From positions 24,230 to 61,349 of the forward strand of contig NAOQ01000449.1 in NCBI GenBank assembly GCA_002751075.1: a stretch of 37,120 nucleotides of DNA. Direction: 5' to 3'. Shown piece by piece: positions 36,001-37,120 of the stretch (its first letter is position 1; each line of letters opens with the position of its first letter). The notes under the pieces were generated by a model. It saw nothing but the letters and a program-made list of their open reading frames with translations. It was not told where the DNA came from and searched no databases. This DNA is from Ichthyophonus hoferi. Lineage: Eukaryota; Opisthokonta; Ichthyosporea; Ichthyophonida; Ichthyophonidae. The position numbers were made by a program, and so were the translations under genes.

Positions 36001-36692
36001 TATACTATCCTACATACTATCATACCTACTATCCTACATATTATCATACATACTATCATACCTACTATCCTACATACTATCATACCTACTATCCTACATA
36101 CTGTCCTACACATACACACACAGCCTTACTATGACATCCATCAAGGGGTCCGCCTTTTACTAACCAAAGAAGATGTCAGAAACATCAAAATTTACGTAAG
36201 AGATCAGGTAAAGTCTCTTCCTCCTCCTGTCTTTCTTTGATTTTTTTCTATTATCTCTTACTTTATCTTACTATATTTTTCATATCTAACCGCATGTCCT
36301 CATGACATTTTTTATTGGCTTTCTTTTCTCTCTCCTAATTGGTTTCCCGGTCTATATCTAGCTACATATACCTGTACTACGTTTAGAGATGTGTATACGT
36401 CTTCATATATAATGATATCTGTTTGTGTATATCTACCCTAATATACCCCTAACTATACAGCATACTACACCTTTCCCTCCCTCTCCCTCTCCCTCTTTCC
36501 CTCTTTCCCTCTCCCTCTCTTTCTCAGATGGACTCTATAGTAGGCATGCTCAAGCGGATGCCACGACCTCTCCTTCTGGTCCTACGGAACATTAACATAG
36601 TACGGGCTCTAAACAAGGAACTAGGTGTCCCTATCAATCGCTTTGATCACATGGCCAGGTTTGCCGTCAGAGGATTGGCTAGAGACCAAGCC
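30046..36692 (+). CDS. ADCK5: Atypical kinase ADCK5 (UbiB/ABC1 family), 3' end outside window
   Basis: Thirteen exons: 30046-30107, 30602-30718, 31337-31420, 32320-32485, 32761-32880, 33066-33136, 33578-33710, 34174-34289, 34515-34645, 34910-34983, 35502-35639, 36124-36207, 36528-36692. All phases agree. Taking ATG 30058 as start gives 483 residues in view against 580 in human; the missing end continues to the right of the window. A hydrophobic segment (TLACLVIVGT) near residue 18 fits the family's membrane span. UbiB hallmarks: KVGQG at about 113, the Ala-rich VAAASLAQ at about 172, VAVKVQ with the ATP-site Lys at about 194, HADPHPGN at about 324 and IDHGL at about 347. RNINIVRALNKELGVPINRF closely resembles the human ADCK5 C-terminal part, which distinguishes it from ADCK1/2. 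Family members act on the matrix or inner-membrane side of mitochondria; ADCK5's substrate is unknown. Confidence 0.93.
31085..31325. repeat. 40-bp minisatellite ending at an ADCK5 acceptor
   Basis: About six diverged copies of a 40-bp unit (GGAATATAGGACGTTATAAT and TACTGTTATTCTACTATATA). The array ends in TTCTACTTCTCTACAG, which is the 3' splice site of the exon starting at 31337. Confidence 0.9.
33001..33040. repeat. (GA)n tract
   Basis: GAGAGAGAGAGAG followed by a G-run in the ADCK5 intron ahead of exon 33066-33136. Confidence 0.85.
33415..33562. repeat. TACCCTACC-type imperfect repeat next to an acceptor
   Basis: Degenerate repeats of ACCTATACCCTACCTACACC units, pyrimidine-rich on the sense strand, ending about 15 bp before the acceptor of exon 33578-33710. 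Confidence 0.88.
33945..34135. repeat. (TA)n then GAGGGAGA-rich purine tract
   Basis: A short TA run at 33944-33963 is followed by GGGAGAGAGG-type purine repeats in the ADCK5 intron before exon 34174-34289. The 114-codon open frame across it is not a gene. Confidence 0.8.
35940..36113. repeat. 12-bp repeat TACTATCATACA next to an acceptor
   Basis: About fourteen copies of TACTATCATACA or TACTATCCTACA end roughly ten bases before the acceptor (36122-36123) of ADCK5 exon 36124-36207. Confidence 0.92.
36468..36527. repeat. CCCTCT polypyrimidine repeat forming an acceptor
   Basis: CCCTCTCCCTCTTTCCCTCT repeats run into TTTCTCAG, the 3' splice site of the last ADCK5 exon in view. Confidence 0.9.
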
Positions 36693-37120
36693 GTAAGTGA
36701 TACTTCCCCAATGAAATTAGACCATTGCATATCCTACTACATGGCTATATAAGAACTGTTATATTTACATTTATCTTATATAATTATTGATTTAAATCAA
36801 CATACCCTATTGGTTGGTGTTAATAGATGTAGTTGGCGAATTCTGTATCATTCAAGCTACCCTTTTCAAAATACATATATTCCGTTATTATTACATTATT
36901 CACTTCAACAACACATACCTACGGACCAATCGACAATTAAGAGACATGATTCTACCTATATATAGTATACATCTTTGAACAAATATACATACAAGGCATA
37001 GGGCTAGTATATGGGTTTACCTACATATCTCTTTTACTCCTAGATACATAGGCATGTGCATATACATGTATATGTATGTGTGCATGTATGTATGTATGTA
37101 TGTATGTATGTATGTATGTA
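36693..37120 (+). other. ADCK5 intron, continuing beyond the window
   Basis: It begins with a GTAAGT donor and holds no recognisable exon. It ends in a (GTAT)n microsatellite from about 37065 to the window edge. Confidence 0.7.

Noticed and set aside
1-37120. Apparent abundance of CCAAT/ATTGG motifs in introns and spacers
   Set aside because: At this base composition a five-base motif on both strands is expected about twice per kb. A quick count in one 3.4-kb stretch gave only slightly more, so no enrichment is claimed.

Overview
The window looks like nuclear DNA of an early-branching animal, most likely a sponge. It is strongly A+T-rich by eye. Genes are split into many short exons (about 40-280 bp) with GT-AG introns, there is no bacterial operon layout, and three genes belong to eukaryotic families I recognise: a diacylglycerol lipase, the atypical mitochondrial kinase ADCK5, and the small protein C2orf76 (UPF0538). 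The sponge assignment is an inference from gene content and intron style. Exons were found by reading for family motifs and checking that splice phases agree. There is no transcript support.

Layout. (1) 1-4.1 kb, minus strand: the 3' part of a gene encoding a helical-repeat (TPR/PPR-like) protein, four phase-compatible exons, identity unknown. (2) 5.86-15.33 kb, plus strand: a 16-exon sn-1-specific diacylglycerol lipase with GHSLG nucleophile motif and candidate Asp and His, 502 residues, followed by a poly(A) signal. (3) 15.5-29 kb: gene-poor. It holds a two-exon acidic repeat protein (21.6-22.3 kb, minus), a possible small two-exon gene with CCAAT and TATA boxes (25.5-25.7 kb, minus), the C2orf76 homologue (26.5-28.9 kb, minus), a 0.4-kb direct duplication (19.4 and 20.4 kb), and several stretches of coding-like sequence that may be unrecognised exons or old decayed genes. 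One of these, at 27.6-28.8 kb, lies on the opposite strand inside a C2orf76 intron. (4) 29.7-36.7 kb, plus strand: ADCK5, 13 exons in view, running off the right edge. C2orf76 and ADCK5 are arranged head to head across an A+T-rich spacer.

The recognised genes do not form one pathway. DAGL makes 2-arachidonoylglycerol-type monoacylglycerols at membranes, ADCK5 belongs to the mitochondrial UbiB/ADCK family, and C2orf76 has no known function. The more unusual signals are the acidic repeat protein, tandem repeats that abut 3' splice sites in many introns, the nested coding-like block, and the duplication with its conserved hairpin. I found no clear undescribed multi-gene system, no CRISPR array and no tRNA or rRNA gene.
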